A stretch of DNA of 64,000 bases from CALDTK01 sp041744755 (GTDB lineage Bacteria > Bacteroidota > Bacteroidia > Chitinophagales > Saprospiraceae): assembly GCA_041744755.1 (NCBI GenBank), contig JBGTKC010000064.1, positions 50,334-114,333 of the forward strand. The letters are read 5' to 3'. Made by a program: the position numbers and the translations under genes. Below, piece after piece: positions 40,099-49,041 of this stretch. Positions within the stretch are counted from its first letter, which is position 1; each line of letters starts with the position of its first letter. The notes under the pieces are model-generated. The model saw only the letters and a list, made by a program, of their open reading frames with translations. It was not told the origin of the DNA and did not search any database.

Positions 40099-42696
40099 TT
40101 GGCCATCCTCGCGCTCCTCGGCGGCGTCACCGCACTTCTCGCGCAGAACACGCGGCAGTCGGCGCTGCTCCCGCTGCTCGACGAGATCGTCGCACGCGGG
40201 GAGACGCGGCTGGCCTTCGACCGAGATGTCCTCAGCGCAATCACAGTGACGCTCCCGGCGGGCGGCCCGTCGCCCACTTGGGCACAACTCGAGCCTCGCC
40301 TCGCTGCCTGTGGCCTCAAATTCAGGATTACCTCTGACGGCCTAATCTTAATCGCACTGGCTGAGCGGCCAACGGACGTGGAGCCGACGTTCCGGATCCA
40401 GGTCCTGGGTCCTGACCGTGAGCCACTCGCCAACGCCTACCTACGCCTGGGCTCCCGGGGATTCGAGGCCGACGAGGCGGGGGGGCTCGAGGTGCCGCTC
40501 GCGGCGTGGAGCCACGGGGGGGAGCTCAGCTACGTCGGGATGGAGCGCCTCCGGATCACCGCCAACTCCGAACCGCCGGTCGACCTGCGTCTGCACATGA
40601 GGCCCGCTCCCGGGCGCGCGGAGCCTATCTTGGTTTACTCGGGGCTTTCGCCAAAACCTACCGCACCAATAACGATGGGGACAGACTTGCTGGCGAAAGC
40701 CCTTCAGACTGGGGCGGTGCTCCCTGGGAGCGCTCTCGGTGGGCTGGGTTACATCGGCCTGGCGGGGGCCAGTGGCGTAGATGCCCGCTCGAGCGTCCCG
40801 GCACTGCGCGGCAGTCAGTCCACCGAGACCTTCGTGTACCTCGACGACCTGCCGGTTTATCACCTCGATCACCTCTTCGGACTCTTTCCCGCCGTGGACC
40901 CGATGCTAGTGTCGAGTGTGGAGCTCCACCGCTCGCACTACCCTAGCCGCTGGGGCGGCAGTACCGGGGGCGTGATGGGGATGACCACGAAGTCTGCCAT
41001 ACGCACCGGCGGCGAACTGCGACTTTCTAGCGTCGAGGCCGCCACCCGACTAACCCTCGCACGTGGAGGTCTCGAGCTTACGGCGGGTGGGCGCTCTAGC
41101 CTCGGCAACGTGGCCCGTAGCAAGCTACTGACCGCGACCGAGCTCGACTTTGAGACGCGCCGAGGCCGCAGCACCGCCGTCACCCGGCCGGCTTTTACCT
41201 TCTACGATGGATTCGCGAAGCTGCGCTACCGTACGCTCGACCAACGCTGGGGCGCTCGCCTGCAATTCTTCACCTCGGCCGACGCCTACGATTATACGTA
41301 CGCCCTGGAGGCCAACCTGAACTCCAACCCTCGCGTGCCGCGGAGCGTCCGCAACGACTACAGCGAGGTGAGTGGTTGGCGCAACGGAGGCCTACTCGTC
41401 GGCCTCGACCGCCAGTTCGGCGCTGGTCGTCTCGAGCTACGTGCCCACGAAAGCACCTACAGTCAGGATCTCAGTACCGACGGCAGTACGGCGACGACGA
41501 CCCGCAGGGGAGAGCGGATCTCGGCGCGCAATTCGAGTCTACTAAACAATCGGCTCCGCGATCGACAGCTCGGTCTAGAGTTTACTACTTCCGACCCGCC
41601 ACTCAGCTCAAAGGACCGCCTGGCCAGCTGGCGCTACGGCCTCCAGCTCCAGCGTGTCTCGACGGTCGCCGAATTCGACATCAACGACCGCAGCCTACTC
41701 TCGCTCGATCAGCGGGCGGACTGGTTGCACGTCCATAGCGAACGCACACAGCGTCTCGGTGGGCGGGGCTCGGTCAACGCCGGGCTACGCGCCAGTCGCC
41801 AACTCAATGCGGACCGACTGTGGCTGAGCCCTCGCGTGAAGGCCGGGTACGCTCTCGGGCCAACGCAGGTCTCGGCGGGGTACTCCCTCACGCAACAATC
41901 CCTACGGCCCCTCCAACATGAGAACCAATTTGGGCAGACATACACGCTACTGGTTATCGAGGCGCTCGGCGTCGCGCAGACTGGGCGGGCGCAAAATTTT
42001 ACCCTGGGCGTGACCCGGCGAAAAGGTGGGGTATCGCTCGAGGTGGAGGCCTATTACCGAAAGCTCGATGGGGTGTTGGCGGCGCTGAGTCGACAGGTGG
42101 CGCTTCCGAGCGGCTTGGAGATCGTAAATCTGCAGCCGAGTTTCCTGTCGGCGGTCGGCCGGGGCGAGGTCCTGGGCGTCGACGCCGACCTCCGCTATCG
42201 CGGTCGAGGGTTCAGCGGACAGGCAGCGTACACGCTCTCGCGCTCGCGGCGCCGCTTTGCGGTCATCGCCGGGGATGTCTGGCAGCGCGCGCCCGACGAC
42301 CGTCGGCACCGCCTGGCGACCTCGCACACTTATGTCCACGGCCCCTGGTCGGCGGGGATCGCCTACGAACTCGCCAGTGGCGTGGCCTACGTGGACCTCG
42401 ACGTATTAGCGAGCGGAGCCGGGCCGCGAGACCAGCTCAATCCCGACGCCTACCTACGGAGTTTGCCGGGCTACCGCCGTCTAGACCTCCGGCTCACGCG
42501 CACGATCGCACTACGGCATTCGGTCCTTAAGGCGGGACTACAACTCTTCAACGCCTTCGACCGCGCCAACGTCACGCAGCGGCAGTACGTCGTCGCGGTA
42601 GGCCCGGGACGCAGCGAGGACCGCGCCATTCCCGTCGGCACGGACGTGGCCCTGCTGGGCAGGTTGCTGGTTGCGGAGGCGAGTTGGGCGTTTTAG
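40099..42696 (+). CDS. TonB-dependent outer-membrane receptor with N-terminal signalling domain
   Basis: ~865 residues. After a signal peptide (LLGGVTALLAQ) comes an STN-like secretin/TonB short domain (about 25-95, LLPLLDEIVARGETRLAFD), a carboxypeptidase-like beta domain (105-175), a plug with the phrase GSQSTETFVYLDDLPVYHLDHLFG, and a beta-barrel ending in ASWAF with the usual terminal aromatic residue. The substrate is unknown. The start is doubtful: TTG 40099 gives a signal peptide without the usual basic residues, whereas the frame stays open upstream to just after the FecR stop but offers no ATG. The stop lies inside a variant of the dispersed motif (GTTTTAGCGAAAGC, 42690-42703). Confidence 0.88.
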   Translation: MAILALLGGVTALLAQNTRQSALLPLLDEIVARGETRLAFDRDVLSAITVTLPAGGPSPTWAQLEPRLAACGLKFRITSDGLILIALAERPTDVEPTFRIQVLGPDREPLANAYLRLGSRGFEADEAGGLEVPLAAWSHGGELSYVGMERLRITANSEPPVDLRLHMRPAPGRAEPILVYSGLSPKPTAPITMGTDLLAKALQTGAVLPGSALGGLGYIGLAGASGVDARSSVPALRGSQSTETFVYLDDLPVYHLDHLFGLFPAVDPMLVSSVELHRSHYPSRWGGSTGGVMGMTTKSAIRTGGELRLSSVEAATRLTLARGGLELTAGGRSSLGNVARSKLLTATELDFETRRGRSTAVTRPAFTFYDGFAKLRYRTLDQRWGARLQFFTSADAYDYTYALEANLNSNPRVPRSVRNDYSEVSGWRNGGLLVGLDRQFGAGRLELRAHESTYSQDLSTDGSTATTTRRGERISARNSSLLNNRLRDRQLGLEFTTSDPPLSSKDRLASWRYGLQLQRVSTVAEFDINDRSLLSLDQRADWLHVHSERTQRLGGRGSVNAGLRASRQLNADRLWLSPRVKAGYALGPTQVSAGYSLTQQSLRPLQHENQFGQTYTLLVIEALGVAQTGRAQNFTLGVTRRKGGVSLEVEAYYRKLDGVLAALSRQVALPSGLEIVNLQPSFLSAVGRGEVLGVDADLRYRGRGFSGQAAYTLSRSRRRFAVIAGDVWQRAPDDRRHRLATSHTYVHGPWSAGIAYELASGVAYVDLDVLASGAGPRDQLNPDAYLRSLPGYRRLDLRLTRTIALRHSVLKAGLQLFNAFDRANVTQRQYVVAVGPGRSEDRAIPVGTDVALLGRLLVAEASWAF

Positions 42697-42741
42697 CGAA
42701 AGCGGAACCACGCCGGTCAATGCCTCGGGGTATGGTACGCG

Positions 42742-43680
42742 TCAAAGGAGCCACCCGGCGGTGGCGAACGCGAGGTACTCGACGAAGAAGAGCGCCCATA
42801 TGCTGAGGTAGAAATTCCGGATGGAGGCGGCGCTTCCGAGGGCCACGCGGCGGGCAGCGATGAGGAAGGCAAAGAGCACCACGGCGTGTACCACGCTCAG
42901 GAAGAGCGTAGCCCCCCCGAAGCCCTGGCGCACCCACGGCACCACCGCGGCCAAGGCCAGTACGCCGCCTAGCGCGAGCGAGCCACTTCGCAATACACGA
43001 GGTTTACCGAGCGTCACGGTGAGGGTCTCCACCCCGAAGGCCGCGTCGCCCTCCTCGTCCGGTAGGTCCTTGAACCACGCGATCGCTACGCTGTAGGCGA
43101 ACATCACAAAGACCAGTAACCAAACCAGCGGCGGCAGGTCGGCCAGCGGCGCCTCCCAGGCGGCCAAGTGCGCAAAGAGCAAAATGTTGACGATCAGGCT
43201 CCGCACGGCGATGATGCAGAAGGCGGCCCAGAAGTTGAAACGCTTTAGGCGGAAGGGCGGCAGGGAGTAGGCCGTACCGAGCAGCAGCGAAAGCCCGACG
43301 GTCCAGTTGAGCCACCGCGAACCTAGCAGGGCGGTGACGAGGAGGCTTACGCCAAAACACGTCCAGACCACGCGTTGGCCCGTGCGTATCGACCAGGCCC
43401 CCGAGGCCAGAGGGAGGTAAGGTTTGTTAATGCGGTCCAGCGGGATGTCGGTGAGCTGGTTGAGGCCCACGATGTACACATTGGCCGTGATGCAGGCCAA
43501 CCACGTGAGGGCGAGTACGCCGAATCCGAGACCCGGACCGTCTCCGACGTCCGCGAAGGCACCCGCCACTGCCGGCCGGAACAGTCCCCGCGCCATGGCC
43601 CACAGGCAAACCAGGCTCAACGAGGTGCCGATGATCGTGTGGGGGCGGCTGAAGCGCCAGAACTCTCGCGCCTGGCTCAA
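42742..43680 (-). CDS. Homogentisate prenyltransferase-like UbiA protein (VTE2 type)
   Basis: 312 residues, about nine spans. UbiA enzymes join a prenyl diphosphate to an aromatic ring. The first Asp-rich site is N-Q-L-T-D-I-P-L-D (74-82) followed by RINKPYLPLASG, which is the hallmark of plant and cyanobacterial homogentisate phytyl/geranylgeranyl transferases. The second site is KDLPDEEGD, and RPHTIIGTSLS, LGTAYSLPPFRLKRF and VETLTVTLG match the same group well. By homology it would make 2-methyl-6-phytyl-benzoquinol from homogentisate. The start is TTG 43678-43680, overlapping the stop of the methyltransferase gene by four bases. Last of the three genes vte3-vte4-vte2 on the minus strand. 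Confidence 0.88.
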   Translation of the reverse strand: MSQAREFWRFSRPHTIIGTSLSLVCLWAMARGLFRPAVAGAFADVGDGPGLGFGVLALTWLACITANVYIVGLNQLTDIPLDRINKPYLPLASGAWSIRTGQRVVWTCFGVSLLVTALLGSRWLNWTVGLSLLLGTAYSLPPFRLKRFNFWAAFCIIAVRSLIVNILLFAHLAAWEAPLADLPPLVWLLVFVMFAYSVAIAWFKDLPDEEGDAAFGVETLTVTLGKPRVLRSGSLALGGVLALAAVVPWVRQGFGGATLFLSVVHAVVLFAFLIAARRVALGSAASIRNFYLSIWALFFVEYLAFATAGWLL

Positions 43681-44606
43681 CGAGCGAGCGGCTTGCGGGC
43701 GGTGAGGACGGCGAATTTGATGAGCCCCGACCTGAAGCCGGCCCGCATGTACTGCATCGCCCAGGCCCCCTTGAGGCCAGCCGGGCCGCTCTTGAGGAGC
43801 CCGAACAAGTTGCGTGGATCAAAGGCCGTCTTGAGGACCTCGCCCCAGAACGGTGCGACGGCTGCGCTCCAGTCGGCGGTACGGACGCCCGTGAAGCCGA
43901 GCTCCTCCGCGGCGGCGACGAAGTCCGAGATCTTCGCCCACGGTGGCAAGTGGTATAGGTCGGCGATCTTCCGGAGCTGCTCTCGGTCTGCGGCGGAGAG
44001 CGCGGGCGGCGTCTCGCGGTGGCACCAGGTGATCATGGCGAGGGTACCACCGGGCTTCAGGAGACTGTAGAAATGCGCCATTAGCCCAGCTTTGTCGGGC
44101 ATGTGCTCGGCGCTCTCGAGGCTCCAGACCACGTCGAACTCGCCCTGTGCGTCCAGGTTGTAAATGTCCTGCGCGCGTAGCTCGACCAAGTGTTCGCAGC
44201 CTTCTGCGCTGGCGCGACGATTCCCCTCGGCCGCCTGAAAGGGGCTCAATGTAAGCCCGAGCACTTCGGCGCCGAATCGACCGGCGAGGTAGCGGGCACT
44301 CCCGCCGACGCCACAGCCAGCGTCGAGGACGCGCGTGGGCAAGCTGTGATCGAGCCCGGCGAAGTCGATGAGCTGCTCGATAAGGTCGAGCTGCGCCTCG
44401 CGGCGGGGCTTGCGGGTCCGTCCGTCGGGCCCGTAGTAGCCGTGGTGCATGTGGTCGCCCCAGACGTCGAGCCACAACGGCGAAGTGTCATCGTAGAAGC
44501 GGGCGATGCGTTGGTTGAGCGTAGGCAGGGTAGGAAGCTTAAAGAGATGGGAAGGGTCAGACGGCAGGCAAGACGGGCCGGAGGGCCAACTGGAGGACGA
44601 GGCCAT
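43677..44606 (-). CDS. Gamma-tocopherol methyltransferase-like protein (VTE4 type)
   Basis: 309-residue SAM-dependent methyltransferase. The SAM-binding loop VLDAGCGVGGSARYLAGRFG (93-112) is followed by LTLSPFQA, DVVWSLESAEHMPDK, MITWCHRETPP, then LYHLPPWAK, TADWSAAVAPFWGEV, and an end GLIKFAVLTARKP. These run in the same order and nearly the same wording as in plant and cyanobacterial gamma-tocopherol C-methyltransferases, including stretches outside the general SAM fold. I therefore infer methylation of a chromanol or quinol ring. It has ~25 extra Ser/Pro-rich residues at the N-terminus, and a later start is possible. Gap of 54 bases to vte3, four-base overlap with the UbiA gene. Confidence 0.87.
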   Translation of the reverse strand: MASSSSWPSGPSCLPSDPSHLFKLPTLPTLNQRIARFYDDTSPLWLDVWGDHMHHGYYGPDGRTRKPRREAQLDLIEQLIDFAGLDHSLPTRVLDAGCGVGGSARYLAGRFGAEVLGLTLSPFQAAEGNRRASAEGCEHLVELRAQDIYNLDAQGEFDVVWSLESAEHMPDKAGLMAHFYSLLKPGGTLAMITWCHRETPPALSAADREQLRKIADLYHLPPWAKISDFVAAAEELGFTGVRTADWSAAVAPFWGEVLKTAFDPRNLFGLLKSGPAGLKGAWAMQYMRAGFRSGLIKFAVLTARKPLAR

Positions 44607-44660
44607 CGCGTGGGACTCGAGTCGTGAGGTGGGCGCTACAGCGGACTAGGTTACCGACGA

Positions 44661-45671
44661 TCAGTGCTTAGCGCGGTCGCCGTGGGGCGCCGGTTCCCGC
44701 CCTTCGGGCCAGGGAGTCGCGTCTTCGTGGCGGTCATCGTGCGCGCCGCCGTGGCCCTGATGGCGAAACAGGGACGCGAGGCCGGCGGCGAGCGCCACGG
44801 CGACACCGACGAGTACCACCTTTTGCGCCACGGTTAGCGGCTCGCGTGGGTCGTCGGTGCCCTTGACGGCCGCAATAGCCTTGGCCCCGAGGGCCATAGG
44901 GATAAAAAGCCCACCGGCGGCCGACCCGACGATGACCCGACCTACGGTTTTGGCGGCAGCCGCTACACCGTGCAGCTCCTCATCCCGTGGCTCGTAGATG
45001 TCGGGCGCGTGATTCGGTCCGTCTTCGGGCTTGTCGCCCGCGATGGCGAGGGCGAAGTGGCTATCGGTGCCGCGGTACCAACCCGGGTCGAGGTACTCGA
45101 CCTGGACATTGGTAAATCCGGCCTGCTCGTACCATGCGCGGTACTCGCGCTCCTTCGGGAAGAGCATCCAGGTATTCGACAGGAAGCGCCCCCAGGCCGT
45201 CGGGGGCTCGATGGGCCCGATGATCGTCGCGCGACCGCCGGGCTTAATCACGCGGTAGGCTTCGCGTACGCCCTGCGCGGGGTGGGGCCAGTACTCGATG
45301 CTCCCGGCCGAGACGTAGCGGTCGTAGTGGTTGGTGCGCATCGGGATGTCCTCGGCGTCGCCGAGCTTAAACTTCACGCCCTGCAGCGCCTCCTTGGCCT
45401 TGGCCTTGGCCATCTGGTGAGGGCTCTGGTCGATGCTCGTCACCTGTCTCGGCTTGACGTAGCCGACGATGCCCTCGGTGGTGAAGCCCGTGCCCGAGCC
45501 AACGTCGACGACGCGGTACTTCGAGCCCTTCGGGGCCTGCAGGTCCGCAATCGCGAGGGCCTTCTCCCGCATGGGCACCGTCCAGAACAGCGGATTGACG
45601 AGGTCGTCGTAGAAGATGGAGAGGAAGCGGTAGAACCAGTAGGCTTCCTTCTTGTGCTGCATCAGGCGCAT
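44661..45671 (-). CDS. MPBQ/MSBQ methyltransferase-like protein (plant VTE3 type)
   Basis: 336 residues. The body from QHKKEAYWFYRFLSIFYD onward mirrors the plant chloroplast enzyme VTE3: VVDVGSGTGFTTEGIVGYVK (SAM loop, 54-73), SIDQSPHQMAKAKAKEAL, GDAEDIPMRTNHYDRYVSAG followed by SIEYWPHP, and WMLFPKEREYRAWYEQAGF. VTE3 methylates 2-methyl-6-phytyl- or 6-solanesyl-benzoquinol in tocopherol and plastoquinone synthesis. A C-terminal region with two hydrophobic segments (about 240-265 and 278-300) and a His-rich tail recalls the membrane anchor of the plant protein. ATG 45669-45671 gives the family start. A near-copy of the dispersed motif lies at 44947. Divergent from pldA across 286 bases. Confidence 0.9.
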   Translation of the reverse strand: MRLMQHKKEAYWFYRFLSIFYDDLVNPLFWTVPMREKALAIADLQAPKGSKYRVVDVGSGTGFTTEGIVGYVKPRQVTSIDQSPHQMAKAKAKEALQGVKFKLGDAEDIPMRTNHYDRYVSAGSIEYWPHPAQGVREAYRVIKPGGRATIIGPIEPPTAWGRFLSNTWMLFPKEREYRAWYEQAGFTNVQVEYLDPGWYRGTDSHFALAIAGDKPEDGPNHAPDIYEPRDEELHGVAAAAKTVGRVIVGSAAGGLFIPMALGAKAIAAVKGTDDPREPLTVAQKVVLVGVAVALAAGLASLFRHQGHGGAHDDRHEDATPWPEGREPAPHGDRAKH

Positions 45672-45957
45672 GGGGAGACGAGTTTTTGAAGGCGGAAGGT
45701 AGGAGGGTTGCGGAGCACGCGGCCACGGCAAGCACCCCGCGATCGACACGCGCGACAGCTCTGCCGTTACAAAGAGCATTTGGGCTGCCTGGATGTTCAC
45801 ACCGGCACCGCCTCGATTCGGCGTTGACTCTCGCCAGGGTCTAGCAATCTTCGCGTGCGCTCGGGACGTGCTCTTTCGCCTGTTTACAGGTCGCCACCTG
45901 CGGCCAGAGAGAGCGAAAGGCGACTCCGGTCAACGTGTCACGCTAATTTCACTCATG

Positions 45958-46845
45958 ATGAGGCTCACGCTGTTATCCGCTGCCCTACTACTGTCAACGG
46001 CTGCATACACGCAGGACCTGACCAACGCTCGGGGCAACATCATCGAGAGGAGCCTCTCGGAGAGCTGGGCGCTGACCCCAGAGGCGCAGCGGGGCACGCT
46101 CCGGCTCACGTCTTACAAACCCTTCTACCTCACCGCGGGACGCTGGACCAACGATCCCAACGAGCAGCCCTCCAGCGAGAACCCAGCTTATTCGGTGCCA
46201 GAGGCGCGTGCCTACAACAACTATGAAGCGCGATTTCAGCTGAGCTTCAAGACCAAGGTCCTGCAGGATTTTCTCTTTGGAACGGGCGACCTATGGGTCG
46301 GGTACACGCAGTACGCCCACTGGCAGATCTACAACACTGCGCTCTCGCGACCCTTCCGGGAGCTCAACTACGAACCGGAGATCATGGTGAACTTCCCCAT
46401 AAATGCGCGACTGTTCGGTCTCGATCTCAAGATGGCAGGAGCGAGCTTCAATCACCAGAGCAACGGGCGTGACCTACCGCGCTCGCGCAGTTGGAACAGG
46501 GTCATATTCAATCTGGCCATGGAGGGCAAAAATATTCGGATACACCTGAAACCTTGGATTCGGCTGCCGGACGCCGACGACGAGAATCCTCTGATCACGA
46601 GCTTCATCGGCCGCGGGGAGGCGATCGTCGTGTACCGGGCCGGCAAGCACATCGCCTACGCCGTGGGGACGAATACGCTTACGCTAAAACAAAATCGCGG
46701 CGGCCTCCAGCTCAACTACCTGTATCCCGTAAAGGCCAATCTCAGACTACAAGCCCAATTTTTTACCGGCTACGGCGAAACCCTCATCGACTACAACCAT
46801 CGACAAACCACGATCGGTCTCGGCGTCTCCTTCGTAGATTGGTGA
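45958..46845 (+). CDS. pldA: Outer-membrane phospholipase A (PldA)
   Basis: 295-residue outer-membrane beta-barrel enzyme hydrolysing acyl chains of surface phospholipids. After a signal peptide (LTLLSAALLLSTAAYTQ) comes the barrel; the catalytic motif is GASFNHQSNGRDLPRSRSWNR with the active-site His and Ser in NHQSNG and the Asn in SRSWNR, and the end has GYGETLIDYNHRQTTIGLG. This matches E. coli PldA well. ATG 45958 gives the best signal peptide (45955 is possible). A variant of the dispersed motif lies at 46677. The upstream gap (45672-45957) is shared with vte3 and holds no other gene that I can see. Confidence 0.93.
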   Translation: MRLTLLSAALLLSTAAYTQDLTNARGNIIERSLSESWALTPEAQRGTLRLTSYKPFYLTAGRWTNDPNEQPSSENPAYSVPEARAYNNYEARFQLSFKTKVLQDFLFGTGDLWVGYTQYAHWQIYNTALSRPFRELNYEPEIMVNFPINARLFGLDLKMAGASFNHQSNGRDLPRSRSWNRVIFNLAMEGKNIRIHLKPWIRLPDADDENPLITSFIGRGEAIVVYRAGKHIAYAVGTNTLTLKQNRGGLQLNYLYPVKANLRLQAQFFTGYGETLIDYNHRQTTIGLGVSFVDW

Positions 46846-46885
46846 AACGCCGACGCCGTGGTCCAAACTAAATACTACGACGAAA

Positions 46886-46948
46886 AACGCCCCAACCGCC
46901 CAAGCACTAGCGATGCGAGCATCGACGGTGTTGAGTGGCGAGGGCGTT
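46886..46948. terminator. Hairpin region between pldA and the repeat lipoprotein
   Basis: AACGCCC (46886-46892) pairs with GGGCGTT (46942-46948), and inside lies CGATGC/GCATCG (46911-46924). It sits between two convergent genes, so a shared terminator is plausible. Confidence 0.4.
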
Positions 46949-46975
46949 CAGCCTCTGAGACGATAGGCTAGGATC

Positions 46976-47932
46976 TTACTTACAGCCGCGCTTGACGGCG
47001 AGCAGGTCGGCGGGCGAGGCCACGGCCACGACGCTGCCGTCGGCCAGGGTTACGTTTAGCGGATACACGAGATGCGCCCGGCCCTTCGGACCCGCGTGGC
47101 TGAGGGCGCGCCGCAGCTCAGTCTCGGTATTGATCGTGAGCGTGCCCGAGGTCGTCTCTACCTGGAGCGGGAGCCCAAACTTGAAGCAGTCCTTGACGCT
47201 GGCGCCGTGGGAAGCTTTGCCGGAACAGCGGCGCTGGAGGAGCTGAAGTTCGGACACCGAATTGGCCGAGACGACTTCACCGGACTCGAGCTCGAGCTGG
47301 ACGGGGAACACCATGTGAGAGCGCTTCGTGATAGCGCCGGACATCTTGTAAGCGGAAAGGCCGGCACGTAATGCGGCGGCGTCCCCGAAGGTTCTCACGG
47401 TCCCACCGATCTCAAACGAGATCGGGAATACGAGCGTGGCGCAGGGCGTGGGCTCTGGGCGGCAGGCCTTGGCGAGCTCGCGGAGGGTCTCTGGGCTCTC
47501 GACGGTGCGGATGGTTCCGTCGGCGAGTTGAACGTCGATCGGGAAGACAAAGGTCGGACGGACGCGTGGGCGCTCGCGGTTGGGGTGGGCCGCCACGTAG
47601 GCCTCGACGGCTGCGCGGATCCCGCCGGCGCTATCGACCGTGACGATTGACCCGTCCGGGAAAGCAACATCTACCGGGAAGACGAGCGAGAAGCAGTCGC
47701 CGTGGAAGCGATGCTCACGGTCGCCGGCAAAGTGCTCGTCGGTGATGGTTTTGTGGAGGGCCTCGGTCTGGAAGGAGATCGCGTCGACGATACCGTCGTC
47801 ATCGGCGGCGAGGATGAGGGCGAGCGGGTCGCTGGCGGTGTCGAGGCCGTCTTTCTCACAGGCCGCGAAGCCGAGTGCGAAGGTGAGGAAGCCGGCAGCC
47901 AGGGCGGTGGTTTTGAACATGGTCATGGTCAT
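46976..47932 (-). CDS. Lipoprotein with six ~45-residue repeats
   Basis: 318 residues. The lipoprotein signal ends FALGFAACEKDG. The rest consists of six tandem units that share the pattern hydrophobic-V-F-P-(I/V)-x-h-x-h-x-(D/S)-G-x-(I/V)-x-(T/V)-h-x-S: units start near LVFPVDVAFPDGS, FVFPIDVQLADGT, LVFPISFEIGGTV, MVFPVQLELESGE, FGLPLQVETTSGT and LVYPLNVTLADGS. Several units are bounded by Cys residues. I know such Cys/VFP repeats from uncharacterised Bacteroidota lipoproteins, but no function. Three in-frame ATG codons lie at the start (47932, 47926, 47920). Convergent with pldA. Confidence 0.85.
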   Translation of the reverse strand: MTMTMFKTTALAAGFLTFALGFAACEKDGLDTASDPLALILAADDDGIVDAISFQTEALHKTITDEHFAGDREHRFHGDCFSLVFPVDVAFPDGSIVTVDSAGGIRAAVEAYVAAHPNRERPRVRPTFVFPIDVQLADGTIRTVESPETLRELAKACRPEPTPCATLVFPISFEIGGTVRTFGDAAALRAGLSAYKMSGAITKRSHMVFPVQLELESGEVVSANSVSELQLLQRRCSGKASHGASVKDCFKFGLPLQVETTSGTLTINTETELRRALSHAGPKGRAHLVYPLNVTLADGSVVAVASPADLLAVKRGCK

Positions 47933-48023
47933 TGGGTGTGTCTGTATGTATGGACACTCGGGAGAGTCTTACACCAGCGTGCTGTACCCACATTAGGGAA
48001 GAAATTTTTTCTTTCGCCCAACC

Positions 48024-48797
48024 TCAACGCCGCTCCACCACTTCGAACGCCGCATCCTGCACGTCCCACTCCCACACCAGACCCTTGGCATTCTGCGCCA
48101 CGCGTGTGGAGTCCCACAGGTGGTTGACGAGCCACAGCGCCGGCTCGTAGCTCATGGCCCCGCCCACGCTCGTAATATACTTCCCGTCGACGACCAGGCG
48201 TCTGTCGAGGCGCACGTCCACCGCGGGGTAAGTTTTGGCGAAAGTCCCCCTATCCCCCGGGAAAGTGGTCGCCACGCGGCCGTCGAGTTGCCCGGTGGCC
48301 GCGAGCGGGAAGGCGCCATCGCACACGGTGATGACCCACTCCGCTGCAGTGCTCGCGCGGCGTACGTACCCCATGTAGGCCGAGTCCCGCAGGTCACGCC
48401 CCATGCTACCCTCCGTACTGGGGATGACGACGATGTCGGCCCGCGGCGCCGTCGCGAAACTGTAGTGCGGCTCGACGCGAAGGCCCTCGAAGGTCACGAA
48501 GGCCTCGCCGGTGGCATTGACGATGAAGGGCGCGATGTAGTCGAGGGAGTCGCGGTAGACGGTATGGTGGAGGACGTCATAAGGCGCCATGAGTTCGGAG
48601 TTGTAGACGCCCTCAGCCACGACGAAGGCCGCGGTCCGGACCGTGGCGTCCGGTGCAGCGGCGAGGGTATTCGGAGCCAGGCGAGTTGCGTTCGCGACCT
48701 CGGCCTCGGGAGTGCCCCGTGGGGCGAACTCTCGCCAGATGCGCACGGCGATGAGCACGATGAGTACCCCGTAGAAGAGTTTACGCCACTGGGACAT
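48024..48797 (-). CDS. Membrane-anchored DJ-1/PfpI family protein
   Basis: 257 residues. One N-terminal span (KLFYGVLIVLIAVRIW) then a class I glutamine-amidotransferase-like fold: AAFVVAEGVYNSELMAPYDVLHH, ADIVVIPSTEGSMG and the nucleophile elbow WVITVCDGAFPLAATGQLDG with Cys near residue 158. The DJ-1/PfpI group includes glyoxalases, hydratases and the sensor domains of AraC-type regulators; this one most resembles the AraC-linked form but lacks a DNA-binding part. The start overlaps the stop of the ferredoxin gene by 17 bases, so it is part of the GGR-ferredoxin unit. A motif variant lies at 48232. Confidence 0.82.
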   Translation of the reverse strand: MSQWRKLFYGVLIVLIAVRIWREFAPRGTPEAEVANATRLAPNTLAAAPDATVRTAAFVVAEGVYNSELMAPYDVLHHTVYRDSLDYIAPFIVNATGEAFVTFEGLRVEPHYSFATAPRADIVVIPSTEGSMGRDLRDSAYMGYVRRASTAAEWVITVCDGAFPLAATGQLDGRVATTFPGDRGTFAKTYPAVDVRLDRRLVVDGKYITSVGGAMSYEPALWLVNHLWDSTRVAQNAKGLVWEWDVQDAAFEVVERR

Positions 48798-49023
48798 AAG
48801 TAGTTTCTATGAGGACCGCCGCCTCGACGGCGTCGACGTGGGCGATGGTAAAGACGGGACAGATGTCCTCGCAGGCCATGCACGCGATATCGCACACCTC
48901 CCCGACGGCGATCGTGTCGAACTCCGAGACGAAGCCCGCGGGCTGCGGGCACACCGCGACGCAGGCCCCACAATTGATGCAGGCGTTCCAGCCGATGGAG
49001 AAGACGACGGGCGGGTGCTTCAT
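48781..49023 (-). CDS. Ferredoxin-like protein with two 4Fe-4S motifs
   Basis: 80 residues. Two cluster-binding groups: Cys15, Cys18, Cys21 and Cys25 (C-x2-C-x2-C-x3-C-P) and Cys44, Cys48, Cys51 and Cys55 (C-x3-C-x2-C-x3-C-P), the extra residue in the second being a small deviation. The rest is short and acidic at the C-terminus. It lies directly behind the geranylgeranyl reductase gene and most likely feeds electrons to that flavoenzyme, as known for some archaeal reductases. ATG 49021-49023 was preferred over a longer frame that runs into the inverted repeat. Confidence 0.85.
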   Translation of the reverse strand: MKHPPVVFSIGWNACINCGACVAVCPQPAGFVSEFDTIAVGEVCDIACMACEDICPVFTIAHVDAVEAAVLIETTYVPVA

Positions 49024-49041
49024 GGGAGAGTTTTTGAATTT

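Noticed and set aside
44970..45689. A 239-codon plus-strand frame
   Set aside because: Antisense to the VTE3-like gene. Its sequence is a typical high-GC shadow without a signal or motif.
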